DNA of 64,000 nucleotides from Lewinellaceae bacterium. GTDB taxonomy: Bacteria > Bacteroidota > Bacteroidia > Chitinophagales > Saprospiraceae. The translations under genes were made by a program, and so were the position numbers. Positions 55,801 to 64,000 of this stretch are shown one piece after another. Where the stretch lies: positions 62,001 through 126,000 of the forward strand of contig JACJYA010000017.1 of the NCBI GenBank assembly GCA_020636315.1. The letters run 5' to 3'. Each line of letters opens with the position of its first letter. The stretch's first letter is position 1. Under the pieces are notes generated by a model. The model was not told the origin of the DNA, did not search any database, and saw only the letters and a program-made list of their open reading frames with translations.

Positions 55801-57344
55801 ATCCCTGCAACCTGACGATCTATGGCGAAGCCGCCGATGACGCCCAACCTTTTTCTGATATTGATTTTAATATTTCTTCCCGCCAGCGGACTGCTGCTTC
55901 GGTTGGGTGGATACCGCCGGATTGGTTATCCATTGGGGATGCAGGGCCAGGCCAGCAGACTCCAGACCTTTCTTCCCTGCTCCAGGAGATCGTCAATCGT
56001 AGTGGATACACTTCTAATAGCGCCATTGTACTCTTGATCGAGGGCAGCGGCAAAAGAGTGGCGGAATCCTCTGACGGAAATGTCGGAGGCCCACAGCTTT
56101 GCGTGGCTTTCTCTACTTCTCAATATGATTGCCCATCTTTGTCCGCCAATATTGGCGACCCCTGCGACGACGGCGACAACACTACCACTAATGACATGGT
56201 GGACGCCAATTGCAACTGCACCGGTACCCCCACCCTCTGCACCGGCATCGGCGATGCAGATGGCGACGGGATCTGCGCCGATGTGGATTGTGATGACAGC
56301 AACGCCAGTATCACCACCTTAGATGCGGACGGCGACGGCGCATGCAGCGATATCGACTGCAACGATACCGACGCCAATGAGTTCCCGGGACAAACCTGGT
56401 TCCTCGACGCCGACGGCGACGGGTACGGCGCCGGCTCTTCACAGGTGGCTTGCACAAGGCCAGCCAGCCACTACACGGCCGCTGAGCTGACGCAAACTTC
56501 CGGCGACTGTGATGACAGCAACGCCGCCGTCAACCCAGGGGCAGCAGAAGCCTGTAACGGCCTGGACGACAACTGCAACGATCAAACCGACGAGAACATC
56601 ACGAATCAGGATTACTACTTCGACGCCGACGGCGACGGATATGGAAGTGGAACGCCGGTCAACGACTGCCAGCCGCCCGGTGCTGACTACGTCCTCCTGA
56701 ACGGCGACTGCGACGATAGCAATCCCGCCGTCAACCCCGGCGCAGCAGAAGCCTGCAACGGCGTGGACGACAACTGCAACACCCAAATTGACGAAGGCGT
56801 ACAAACCATTTACTACGCTGATAACGATAACGACGGGTTCGGTGACCCCGCAAGCGCTACCCAGGCTTGCTCCGCTCCGGCCGGATACGTCACCGACAAT
56901 ACCGACTGCAACGATAACGACGCCAACGAGTTCCCGGGGCAAACCTGGTTCCTCGACGCCGACGGCGACGGGTACAGCACCGGTTCCTCTCAGGTGGCCT
57001 GCACAAGGCCAGCCAGCCACTACACCGCCGCCGAGCTGACCCAAACCTCCGGCGACTGTGACGACAGCAACACCAATATCAACCCCGGCGCCCAGGAGGT
57101 TTGCGACGGCATCGACAACGACTGTCAAACCGACGAAGGCGTACAGTCCATTACTACTTCGACGCCGACGGCGACGGGTACGGAAGTGGACCTCCGGTCA
57201 ACGACTGCCAGCCGCCCGGTGCCGGATATGTCACCGACAACACTGACTGTGACGATACAACGCCGCCAACGAGTCCAGGCGCGGCTGAAGCCTGGCAACT
57301 CGACGCCGACGGCGACGGGTACGGTTCCGGCTCTTGACAGGTAG
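52842..57344 (+). CDS. secreted metallophosphoesterase with MopE repeats, paralogue 2 (5' intact part)
   Basis: 1500 residues are open but only about the first 1430 are in the right frame. Signal peptide ends near residue 23 (NTYAQ). Purple-acid-phosphatase-like N domain, then metallophosphoesterase with LGDAGHDTD, GDNAYSDG, GNHD, LHRVIYH and GHQHSYRRS. Unlike the paralogues it lacks the WHHPPY form. An Ig-like domain (about 427-520), two Cys-bearing SSDLEL-type domains and MopE-type repeats follow. Near 57130-57145 the frame shifts: the final residues (TSTPTATGTEVD and onward) are a wrong-frame reading of a DADGDGYGSG repeat. The rest of the gene continues to 62056 in several frames; see the next entries. 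Confidence 0.85.
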   Translation: MKKTYCLLAGMLFLCLAMNTYAQSVIRGPYLQLSTPSSMTIRWRTDTPTSSRVYYGTSPSNLAFNTTVNGDRTEHEVTISGLPSNSTFYYSVGNTSGQFTAADVDHYFRTAPAPGSTDPISIWVLGDAGHDTDEQRSVRDAFYAFNGSHHADVILALGDNAYSDGTDEEYQYAWFENMFEESLINSVLWPCPGNHDIRSANSVDESGVYYDIFTLPRNGEAGGVPSGTEAYYSFNYGNIHFVSLNSEDIDHSLASPMLSWLEQDLAANTQPWVVAILHRVIYHSQALDDFRHNFVPVLEAGGADLVMYGHQHSYRRSYLINGHYGDGNGSFDPATMAIDDGDGRTDGDGAYQKPGTLTPNAGTIYMVTGSAGTVSALPSSIPFMPYEAGDPEGLGSVHISVFGGQMDVTFINHEMQVLDYFSISKEPVVGTPPSVSVTAPLNGANFTSPQAITITADASDSDGTVSQVEFFVNNASVGIDGQAPYAVNYTIPGNGTYNVVASASDNDGNTTPSSAIQFTVGPVITCSRIDASSDDGEERPSGSITLTSGDLELVDDGTQGSQVVGMRFNGLNVPQGANIANAYIQFTVDENTNDNPCSLTITGEASDNAATFDDIQGFNISSRPRTNASVSWSPSDWLSVGDAGSAQQTPSLVSIIQEIVNRPGYSANSSIALFIEGMGRRTAESFDGAPSSAPELCIEYSTAAINFDCPNIPANIGAPCDDGDNTTLNDQIDSNCNCTGMPTACTGIGDADGDGICADVDCDDMDASIAHQPGDACDDGNPATINDVYDSNCNCQGTFNDCSGIGDMDGDGICSDVDCDDTDPNNTSRPGDSCDDGNTTTVDDVLDANCNCVGTPTGCTGIGDADGDGVCSDMDCDDNDPNNTTKPGDPCDDGNPNTSGETIQADCSCGGGLANTDFSCVQVNNSADDAEEEASGAVSLTSSDLELTEDAGPQTVGMRFTGLNIPQGATILNAYIQFTTDENGNTNPCNLTIYGEAADDAQPFSDIDFNISSRQRTAASVGWIPPDWLSIGDAGPGQQTPDLSSLLQEIVNRSGYTSNSAIVLLIEGSGKRVAESSDGNVGGPQLCVAFSTSQYDCPSLSANIGDPCDDGDNTTTNDMVDANCNCTGTPTLCTGIGDADGDGICADVDCDDSNASITTLDADGDGACSDIDCNDTDANEFPGQTWFLDADGDGYGAGSSQVACTRPASHYTAAELTQTSGDCDDSNAAVNPGAAEACNGLDDNCNDQTDENITNQDYYFDADGDGYGSGTPVNDCQPPGADYVLLNGDCDDSNPAVNPGAAEACNGVDDNCNTQIDEGVQTIYYADNDNDGFGDPASATQACSAPAGYVTDNTDCNDNDANEFPGQTWFLDADGDGYSTGSSQVACTRPASHYTAAELTQTSGDCDDSNTNINPGAQEVCDGIDNDCQTDEGVQSITTSTPTATGTEVDLRSTTASRPVPDMSPTTLTVTIQRRQRVQARLKPGNSTPTATGTVPALDR

Positions 57345-57669
57345 CGTGCTAAACTACCTACGCCGATACACGATAACGCCGAGCTAACGGAAACTTCCGG
57401 CGACTGCTGACGACAGCAACGCTGCCGTCAACCCAGGATATGCAGAAGCCGACAATACCGACTGTGACAATACAACGACGCAAACCGACGAGAACATCAA
57501 ATCTGGATTATACTCGACGCCGACGGCGACGGGTATGGAACCGGCTCTTCCCAGGTCAACGACTGCCAGCCGCCCGGTGCTGACTACGTCCTCCTGACGC
57601 AAACAAACCGGCGACTGCGACGATGGCAACGCCGCCGTCAACCCCGGCGCAGCCGAAGCCTGCAACTCA

Positions 57670-58158
57670 ATGGACGACAACTGCAACACCCAAATTGACG
57701 AAGGCGTACAAACCACTTTCTACGCTGATAACGATAACGACGGGTTCGGTGACCTCGCAAGCACTATCCAGGCCTGCTCCGCCCCGGCCGGATATGTCAC
57801 CGACAACACTGACTGTGACGATACCGACGCCAACGAATTCCCAGGGCAAACCTGGTATCTCGACGCTGACGGCGACGGGTACGGTTCCGGCTCTTCACAG
57901 GTAGCCTGCACCCGCCCGGCCAACCACTACACCGCCGCCGAGCTAACGGAAACTTCCGGCGACTGCGACGACAGCAACGCCAACGTCAACCCAGGGGCAG
58001 CAGAAGCCTGTAACGGCCTGGACGACAACTGCAACGATCAAACCGACGAGAACATCACGAATCAGGATTACTACGCTGATAACGACGGCGACGGATATGG
58101 TGAGTGGAACGCCGGTCAACGACTGCCAGCCGCCCGGTGCCGGATTACGTCCGACTGA
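57670..58158 (+). CDS. paralogue 2 fragment: MopE-type repeats
   Basis: 162 open residues, in correct frame for about 145 of them. Contains DDNCNTQIDEGVQTTFYADNDNDGFGD, the NEFPGQTWYLDADGDGYG block and DENITNQDYYADNDGDGYG, so one 116-residue repeat and part of an insert unit. The correct frame opens slightly upstream (about 57608) without a start codon. The end (EWNAGQRLP onward) is wrong frame. Not an independent gene. Confidence 0.6.
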   Translation: MDDNCNTQIDEGVQTTFYADNDNDGFGDLASTIQACSAPAGYVTDNTDCDDTDANEFPGQTWYLDADGDGYGSGSSQVACTRPANHYTAAELTETSGDCDDSNANVNPGAAEACNGLDDNCNDQTDENITNQDYYADNDGDGYGEWNAGQRLPAARCRITSD

Positions 58159-58916
58159 ACGGCGACTGCGACGACAGCCAACCCGCCGTCAATCTCGACG
58201 CCGGCGCAGCTCTGCGCCCAGAAGCCTGCAACGAAGCAAACTCCGGCGACCGCGACGTGGACGACAACAACTGCAACGATCAAACCGAGAACATCCGATA
58301 CGCAAGTTGACGAAGGCGGGCTATCCACTTTCTACGCCGATAACGATAACGACGGTTTCGGAGACGCCCCGCAAGCGCCTACCTGCCAGCCGCCTTGCTC
58401 CGCTCCTGAACGGCGCCGACGGATACGTCACCGGCGCACAATACCGACTGCAACACCCAAAACGATACAAACCGACGCCAACGACGGGTTTCCCCAGCAA
58501 ACCTGGTTCCTCGACGCCGACAATGGCTGACGGGTACGACGCTCGAGTTCCCGGGGCTCTTCTCGACGCCGACGGCAGGTACAGCACTGGTCCTCTCAGG
58601 CCTCCGCAGGCTACCAGCCAGCCACTACACCGCCGCCGAGCTGACCCAAACCTCCGGCGACTGTGACGACAGCAACGCCAATATCAACCCCGGCGCCCAG
58701 GAGGTTTGCGACGGCATCGACAACGACTGTGACGGGTGGATTGACGGCGCCGACGCCTCTCTCGCCGGGCAGGGCACCTGGTATGCCGATACGGACGGCG
58801 ACGGCTTCGGAGACCCCAACAATTCCTCCCTGGCCTGCAGCCAGCCCGCCGGCTTCGTTGCCGACAACACCGACTGTGACGATACCGACGCCTCTCTTGG
58901 CAGCACTGCCAATGAC

Positions 58917-59468
58917 ATGGACTGCGACGGCGTGCCCACCGCCGAGGACTGCAACGACAACGACCCTGCCCTCGGCAGCAGCGCCAACGACATGGACTGC
59001 GACGGCATACCCGCCGGACAGGACTGTGACGACAATGACGCCGGCATCACCTCTTTCCCCGGCCAGCCCTGCGATGACGGCAACCCCGCCACTTTTGGCG
59101 AAACCATCCAGGATGACTGCAGCTGCGGCGGCGGAACCACTGCCCCCACCACTGCCTGTTCGGCCATCGACAGCTCACCGGACGATGCCGAGGAAAGGGT
59201 TAATGGCGGAAGGGTGGACCTCAACAGCAGCGACCTCGAACTGGGCACCGATGCCCAAAGCCAGCTCGTGGTACCTGAGGTTCAACAACCTCAACATCCC
59301 CAGGGGGCTTTCATCTCCAGCGCCTACATCCAGTTCCAGGTGGATGAAACCCGCAATGATGACCCCTGCGAGCTCACCATCCACGGTACCAGGCTGCCGA
59401 CAATGCCCTTACCTTCACCGATGCGGACTTCGACGTCAGCAGCCGCACACCCACTTCCAACTCCGTAA
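58917..59468 (+). CDS. paralogue 2 fragment: Asp-rich linker and Cys-bearing domain
   Basis: 183 open residues; the correct frame opens further upstream near 58640 (SGDCDDSNANINPGAQEVCDGIDNDC). The piece has DMDCDGVPTAEDCNDNDP, DCDGIPAGQDCDDNDA, DDCSCGGG and the beginning of a SSDLELGTDA domain. The frame is off between 59270 (GGTACC) and 59300, restored for SSAYIQFQVDETRNDDPCELTI, and lost again at 59385. It equals residues about 4870-5080 of the giant protein. Not an independent gene. Confidence 0.6.
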   Translation: MDCDGVPTAEDCNDNDPALGSSANDMDCDGIPAGQDCDDNDAGITSFPGQPCDDGNPATFGETIQDDCSCGGGTTAPTTACSAIDSSPDDAEERVNGGRVDLNSSDLELGTDAQSQLVVPEVQQPQHPQGAFISSAYIQFQVDETRNDDPCELTIHGTRLPTMPLPSPMRTSTSAAAHPLPTP

Positions 59469-59645
59469 ACTGGGCTCCGGTACCAGTGGCTCAATAATGG
59501 CGAAGCCGGCACTGCGCAACAGACTCCCGATTTATCCGCCATCATCCAGGAAATCGTCAACCGCCCGGGGTATTCCAGCTCCAGCTCTATCGCCCTTATC
59601 ATCCAGGGCAGCGGCAAAGGGTCGCCGAATCCGCCGACGGAAACG

Positions 59646-61280
59646 TTGGCGTACCACAGCTGTGCGTCGAGTTCCTCAATGTGCCCCCGGCTTATGACTG
59701 CTGCACCGGTATGCAGTACCTACTTCGGAGACCCCTGTGATGACGGCGACAACACTACCATCAACGACATGGTCGATGGCGACTGCAACTGTACCGGCAC
59801 ACCAACCGCCTGCACCGGCATCGGCGATGCCGACGGCGACGGTATCTGCGACGACGTGGACTGCGACGACGCCGACCCCAATATCACCACTCAGCCCGGC
59901 GACGCCTGTGACGACGGCAACCCGGCAACTATCAACGATGTCATCGGCTCGGATTGCAACTGCGCCGGCACCCTCAACACCTGCCCCGGTGTCGGCGACG
60001 CCGATGGCGACGGCATCTGCGCCGATGTGGACTGCGACGACTCCGACCCCGCCATCACCTCCCAGGTGGGCGATGCCTGTGATGACGGCGACCCCAATAC
60101 CCAGGGCGAAACCATCCAGGGTGACTGCTCCTGTGGCGGGGCCTTTACCGAGCCCTCTTCTGTATGCGCCAGTATCAACGCCAGCTCCGATGATGCCGAG
60201 GAAAGGGTTAATGATGAAGGGTGTCCCTCAACAGCAGCGACCTGGAATTGTGCACCGATGGTAAAGCCAACTGGTGGGGCTGAGGTTCAGCAACCTCAAT
60301 ATCCCCAGGGCGCCAATATCGTCAGTGCCTACATCCAGTTTACCGTGGATGAAACCCGCATTGAAGACCCCTGCCAGATCACCATCTACTACCATACCGC
60401 CGACAATGCCCCCACTTTCACGGATGTGGATGGCGACATCAGCAGCCGCGCGCGCACTAAAGCCAGCTCGTCCAGAAATTTTGCCGGCATGGCAGTCCGT
60501 CGGCGATGCTTACGGTACCAGCTAACCCTTGGTATCGAGGCCATCGTCCAGGAAATCGTCAACCGCCCGGGATATTCCCAGGCCAGCTCCATTGCCTTCA
60601 TCCTCGAGGGTACGGGGCGCAGGGCCGCCGAGTCCTTTGAAGGAAACGCAGGCGCACCACAGCTGTGCATCGAGTTCTTCGCCACTCCGCCGGATTACGA
60701 CTGCAACACCCTGCAGGCTTTCTTCGGAGACCCCTGTGACGATGGCGACAACACCACCATTAATGACATGGTCGATGGCGACTGCAACTGCACCGGCACA
60801 CCCACTGCCTGCACCGGCATCGGCGACGCCGACGGCGACGGCATCTGCGCCAATGCGGACTGCGACGACTCCGACCCCAATATCACCACCCAGCCCGGCG
60901 ACGCCTGTGACGACGGCAACCCCGCAACGGTCAGCGATGTTATCGGCCCGGATTGCAACTGCGCCGGCACCCTCAACACCTGCCCCGGCGTCGGCGATAA
61001 TGACGGCGACGGCATCTGCTCCGACGTGGACTGTGACGATTCAGACCCCAATATCACCGTTCAGGCAGGCGATGCCTGTGACGACGGAGACCCCAACACC
61101 GTGGGCGAAACCATTCAGGATGATTGCTCTTGTGGCGGAGGCATCTCCGCACCCACACAAGCCTGCTCGATGATCAGCGACGGAAGCGACGATGTCGAAG
61201 AAAACATCGCCAGTGGCGACGTTGACCGGGGAAGCAGCGACATCGAACTGGTACTGACCCCACCCAGGGAAGCCAGGTAA
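59646..61280 (+). CDS. paralogue 2 fragment: TSP3-like Asp/Cys segments and Cys-bearing domains
   Basis: 544 open residues. After a short wrong-frame start (to about 59720) the segment reads YFGDPCDDGDNTTINDMVDGDCNC, then DADGDGICDDVDCDD, DDCSCGGG-type modules, and a Cys-bearing domain that goes out of frame at 60225-60300 and 60460-60540. A second run of the same modules follows to about 61260, ending at a stop after a frame fault (LTPPREAR). It matches about 5150-5690 of the giant protein. Part of a larger gene, with no start of its own. Confidence 0.65.
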   Translation: MAYHSCASSSSMCPRLMTAAPVCSTYFGDPCDDGDNTTINDMVDGDCNCTGTPTACTGIGDADGDGICDDVDCDDADPNITTQPGDACDDGNPATINDVIGSDCNCAGTLNTCPGVGDADGDGICADVDCDDSDPAITSQVGDACDDGDPNTQGETIQGDCSCGGAFTEPSSVCASINASSDDAEERVNDEGCPSTAATWNCAPMVKPTGGAEVQQPQYPQGANIVSAYIQFTVDETRIEDPCQITIYYHTADNAPTFTDVDGDISSRARTKASSSRNFAGMAVRRRCLRYQLTLGIEAIVQEIVNRPGYSQASSIAFILEGTGRRAAESFEGNAGAPQLCIEFFATPPDYDCNTLQAFFGDPCDDGDNTTINDMVDGDCNCTGTPTACTGIGDADGDGICANADCDDSDPNITTQPGDACDDGNPATVSDVIGPDCNCAGTLNTCPGVGDNDGDGICSDVDCDDSDPNITVQAGDACDDGDPNTVGETIQDDCSCGGGISAPTQACSMISDGSDDVEENIASGDVDRGSSDIELVLTPPREAR

Positions 61281-61324
61281 TAGGTACCTAAGGTTCAACG
61301 GTACCTGAACATCCCCAGGGCGCA

Positions 61325-62056
61325 GTGGTCACCAGCGCCTATGTGCAGTTTACCGTGGACGGTACCGTCAATGACGATCCGTGTAACCTCACCATTTACG
61401 GCGAGGCTTCTGATAATGCCGACATTTTCGCCAACGTTGCCTATAATGTTACCAGCCTTACCAAAACCAGCGCTTCGGTAAGCTGGGCGCCGCCCCAATG
61501 GCAGTCCGTCGGCGATGCTTACCCGGCTCAGCAGACGCCCGACCTCTCGGCAATCATCCAGGAAATCGTCAACCGTAGCGGATATACCGCCGGCAGCTCC
61601 ATCGCCCTCATCATGGACGGGGACGGCAGAAGGACCGCGGAATCCTTCGACGGCTCCACCACCGGCGCCGCAGAGCTCTGCGTTGAATACCTCTTTGCCC
61701 CCGCCGCCGCCAACCGGCCCACACTGCCCGGGGCAGGAAGTACGATGGGCGGGCAGAATGCAGCCTCGGTTGCCAATGCCCCCGCCGGAGGCAGCCCCAT
61801 CAGCAGCATCAGGGTGGTGCCCAACCCCGCCACCAGCCGAGTTGACATTTCCTTTGCCAGCAACATCGAGGGCAAAGCCAGAATACAGCTGAGAAACCTC
61901 GCAGGGATGGTTGTCCTGGAGGATAGCCGACAGGTGGAAAAAGGCAGCAACACCATTCAGCTCCAGGGGCTCAACCTGCCCGGCGGGGTGTACTTCCTCC
62001 AGCTCTTTGCCGGAGGGTCCGTCCAGTCCGCTAAATTGGCCATCGCAAAAGATTAG
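61325..62056 (+). CDS. paralogue 2 C-terminal part with T9SS sorting domain
   Basis: 243 residues, continuous and in frame. The first 130 are the last SSDLEL-type domain from VTSAYVQFTVDGTVNDD on (YGEASDNADIF, QEIVNRSGYTAGSS, RTAESFDGS). A Pro/Ala-rich linker follows, then the sorting domain: VVPNPATSRVDISF, IQLRNLAGMVVLEDS and LNLPGGVYFLQLFAGG, ending in KLAIAKD. This is the C-terminal end of paralogue 2 and corresponds to the end of the giant protein with high identity. The first Met is internal; the true 5' part is at 52842. Confidence 0.8.
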   Translation: MVTSAYVQFTVDGTVNDDPCNLTIYGEASDNADIFANVAYNVTSLTKTSASVSWAPPQWQSVGDAYPAQQTPDLSAIIQEIVNRSGYTAGSSIALIMDGDGRRTAESFDGSTTGAAELCVEYLFAPAAANRPTLPGAGSTMGGQNAASVANAPAGGSPISSIRVVPNPATSRVDISFASNIEGKARIQLRNLAGMVVLEDSRQVEKGSNTIQLQGLNLPGGVYFLQLFAGGSVQSAKLAIAKD

Positions 62057-62328
62057 GACAGGCCATGCAAGGGCTTAAGCATTAGTAATCAATGTCTAAA
62101 TGTCCAAATCTTGAAGAGATCAGAAGGTTAATAATTAAATTGTTATATATTTGTAAAAAAGCAGCTTTGGGGTTTGCCCCGGAATTTTGTAAAAAAATGT
62201 ATTTTTAATACGCAGCTCCCGGTTATAGGGGCGTTGCATTTTCAGCTTTTTTAGCCGGTTTACAAAGAGGCAAGAAGTAAATTAGGCCTAAAAAGCATAA
62301 AGCATCATAATCGGAAAAAGACGGCCTA
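62057..62328 (+). promoter_or_regulatory. leader and spacer of paralogue 3
   Basis: 62185-62328 is the second copy of the leader described before paralogue 2. Upstream, TATATTTG (62146-62153) matches the TAnnTTTG -7 consensus, and GGGG-TTTG-CCCC makes a small hairpin near 62168-62180. TTAGGCCTAA is a 10-bp palindrome near 62284. No gene is present in this 272-bp gap. Confidence 0.5.
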
Positions 62329-64000
62329 ATGAAAAAGAACTACTGCTTACTGGCAGGCATGCTCTCTTTATGCCTTGCGATGAACACCTATGCCCAATCT
62401 GTAATCAGAGGGCCATATCTCCAATCCGGAACCCCCAACAGCATGGTGGTCAAATGGCGAACCGATTCGCCCACCTCCAGCAAAATATGGTACGGCACCA
62501 GCCCCAACAGTTTGCCTTTTACTCAAACAGTCGATGGCAGCCGCACCGAACACGAAATACTGGTAAGTGGATTATCTCCCAATACGATCTTCTACTATTC
62601 TATCGGCAATGCCGCCGGCCAGCTTATAACGCCAACCGAAAATCATTACTTCCGCACTTCGCCCACTTCAGGAGCAGTCCAGACCATCAGGGCATGGGTC
62701 CTGGGAGATGCCGGGAAGGCGGGCCAGAACCAGCGAAATGTACGCGATGCTTTTTACGACTATAATGGCAGCCAGCACATCGATATGGTGCTCCTGTTGG
62801 GTGACAATGCCTACGAATCCGGCACGGATGAGGAATACCAGGCCGCCATGTTCGAAAACATGTACGAAGACCGGCTCATCAACTCCGTTGTCTGGCCTGC
62901 CTTTGGAAATCACGATGGCTTATCTGCCTTCAGCTCTACTCAAACCGGCCCCTATTATGAGATCTTTACGACGCCCACTAATGGAGAGGCCGGAGGCGTA
63001 CCCTCCGGGACGGAAGCCTACTACTCTTTCGATTATGGCAATATACACGTTGTGGTCCTGGATTCCGATGATTCAGACCGCGAACCGGGAAGCCCCCAGT
63101 TGCAGTGGCTGGAGGCCGACCTGGCCGCCACCAACCAGGAATGGAAGGTCGTCACCTTCCATCATCCGCCCTATACAAAAGGCGACTCAGACACCAATAA
63201 TAAGGAAACGGATATGCGGGAATTTGTACTGCCTGTCCTCGAAGCCTACAACGTTGACCTGGTGCTGGCCGGCCATGCCCACGACTGGGAGCGCTCCTAC
63301 CTGATTCATGGCCACTACGGCACCTCCAACACCTGGGATCCGGCTACTATGGGCATCAACCTGGGAGACGGGCGGCTGGACGGAGATGGCGCGTACATTA
63401 AAAGTACCGGAAACGGCCCCTCCGCTATCGGTACGGTCTATATCGTGGCCGGCTCAGCCGGCTCCTCGGGCGCCATCGACAGTTATCACCCTGTGATGTA
63501 TGAATCCCTCGGGGAGAAGGGCTCCCTTTATATGGAGGTAACCGGCAACCAGATGGACCTGAAATTCATCCGCGATATCGGCACGATCGATGATTACCTG
63601 ACCATTATCAAGCAAGACATCGTGGGGGAGCTCCCTACGGTTTCGATCACTGCTCCGGCAAACGGAGAAAATTATATTACTCCCCAGGCCATTACTATAA
63701 CAGCTGACGCTGCTGATAGTGATGGCTCAGTGACACAGGTCGATTTCCTCGTCAATGGCATTTCCATTGGCGTTGATGGCCAGGCGCCCTTTTCCATCGA
63801 TTATACCCTCCCCGATGAAGGCATGTATAGCATCCTGGCCATTGCCACGGATAATGATGACAATACTGTTCAATCGGAAACGGTTGAAGTTACCGTCGGG
63901 CCGGTCAGCATCTGCTCCAGGATTGATTCGAGTAGTGATGATGCGGAAGAAGATCCTTCCGGCAATATTGACCTGTCCAGCAGCGACATCGAACTGGTGG
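62329..64000 (+). CDS. secreted metallophosphoesterase, paralogue 3 (cut by window end)
   Basis: 557 codons are open to the end of the window without a stop. Starts MKKNYCLLAGMLSLCLAMNTYAQ, with a signal peptide nearly identical to paralogue 2. Purple-acid-phosphatase-like N domain, then metallophosphoesterase with LGDAGKAG, GDNAYESG, GNHD, FHHPPYTKGDSDTNNKETDM and GHAHDWERS; in this domain it is closer to the giant protein than to paralogue 2. An Ig-like domain (PTVSITAPANGENYITPQ) and the first residues of a SSDIEL-type domain follow. The rest, including any MopE-type repeats and sorting domain, lies outside. Confidence 0.9.
   Translation, partial: MKKNYCLLAGMLSLCLAMNTYAQSVIRGPYLQSGTPNSMVVKWRTDSPTSSKIWYGTSPNSLPFTQTVDGSRTEHEILVSGLSPNTIFYYSIGNAAGQLITPTENHYFRTSPTSGAVQTIRAWVLGDAGKAGQNQRNVRDAFYDYNGSQHIDMVLLLGDNAYESGTDEEYQAAMFENMYEDRLINSVVWPAFGNHDGLSAFSSTQTGPYYEIFTTPTNGEAGGVPSGTEAYYSFDYGNIHVVVLDSDDSDREPGSPQLQWLEADLAATNQEWKVVTFHHPPYTKGDSDTNNKETDMREFVLPVLEAYNVDLVLAGHAHDWERSYLIHGHYGTSNTWDPATMGINLGDGRLDGDGAYIKSTGNGPSAIGTVYIVAGSAGSSGAIDSYHPVMYESLGEKGSLYMEVTGNQMDLKFIRDIGTIDDYLTIIKQDIVGELPTVSITAPANGENYITPQAITITADAADSDGSVTQVDFLVNGISIGVDGQAPFSIDYTLPDEGMYSILAIATDNDDNTVQSETVEVTVGPVSICSRIDSSSDDAEEDPSGNIDLSSSDIELV

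Larger units (their letters stand above)
57130..61325 (+). pseudogene. frame-broken repeat tract of paralogue 2
   Basis: Homologous sequence continues but in at least six changing frames. 57145-57335 reads in frame 2 (HYYFDADGDGYG, stop at 57337). 57338-57600 and about 58080-58640 are scrambled pieces of known repeat words with stops. 57600-58100, 58640-59275 and 59650-61260 are long correct-frame segments. Repeated faults recur at matching places: GGTACC where paralogues have GGCC-type sequence (59270, 59385, 59479, 60514, 61283, 61300) and CCCC where five C are needed in IPQGA codons (59298, 60303, 61313). These look like consensus or assembly errors rather than random decay, but real pseudogenisation is not excluded. 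Confidence 0.75.

Overview
The window looks like a chromosomal segment of a marine or activated-sludge type Bacteroidota of the Saprospiraceae/Lewinella kind. The grounds are a C-terminal type IX secretion (T9SS) sorting domain on giant secreted proteins, starts without clear Shine-Dalgarno sequences, DUF4956/CotH genes and typical Bacteroidota gene families. This placement is inference from protein content. No rRNA, tRNA, CRISPR array or intact insertion sequence was seen.

Region 1 (1-8.1 kb) holds ordinary housekeeping and accessory genes: a small lipoprotein (minus strand), an S41 peptidase with a TPR tail, a truncated GNAT-like gene overlapping an XRE-type regulator, a broken FGE-sulfatase gene with an Asn-rich C-terminus, an MtfA-like zinc peptidase, a SET-domain protein, a DUF5009/NagX-like membrane protein and tryptophan 2,3-dioxygenase. 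A compact MITE-like element with TA-flanked terminal inverted repeats sits at 536-716.

Region 2 (8.6-34.3 kb) is one co-oriented exopolysaccharide (EPS) locus. It holds an outer-membrane export protein (Wza-like), two Wzc-type chain-length/tyrosine-kinase proteins, GDP-mannose 3,5-epimerase, GDP-mannose 6-dehydrogenase, a Wzy-like polymerase, a Wzx-like flippase, one GT2 and three GT4 glycosyltransferases, a DUF354-type protein, a heparinase II/III-type lyase, and a DUF4956 membrane protein followed by two tandem CotH/beta-helix proteins. The sugar genes predict a polymer containing mannuronate-type and/or L-galactose-type residues, made by a Wzx/Wzy route. The locus ends at a good hairpin terminator (34320-34360).

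Region 3 (34.7-64 kb) is a tandem family of three very large secreted proteins of one plan: signal peptide, purple-acid-phosphatase-like N domain and metallophosphoesterase, Ig-like domain, Cys/Asp-rich calcium-type repeats, MopE-type metal-binding repeats, and a T9SS sorting domain. The first (5939 aa, 17.8 kb) is intact and carries 29 landmarks of a 348-bp (116-aa) tandem repeat plus five 200-bp inserts. The second is intact to about 57.13 kb and then breaks into many frames until 61.3 kb, in a pattern that looks more like consensus or assembly error in repeats than decay. The third starts at 62329 and runs off the window. The second and third share a duplicated upstream leader.

A reasonable overall reading, which is inference, is a cell-envelope region: an acidic EPS and very large Asp-rich, probably Ca2+-binding, phosphatase-headed surface proteins that could act together in the extracellular matrix. 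The least explained parts are the phosphatase-repeat giants, the DUF4956-CotH-CotH module in the EPS locus, the two structured intergenic elements (536-716 and 24866-25011) and the frame-broken repeat tract.
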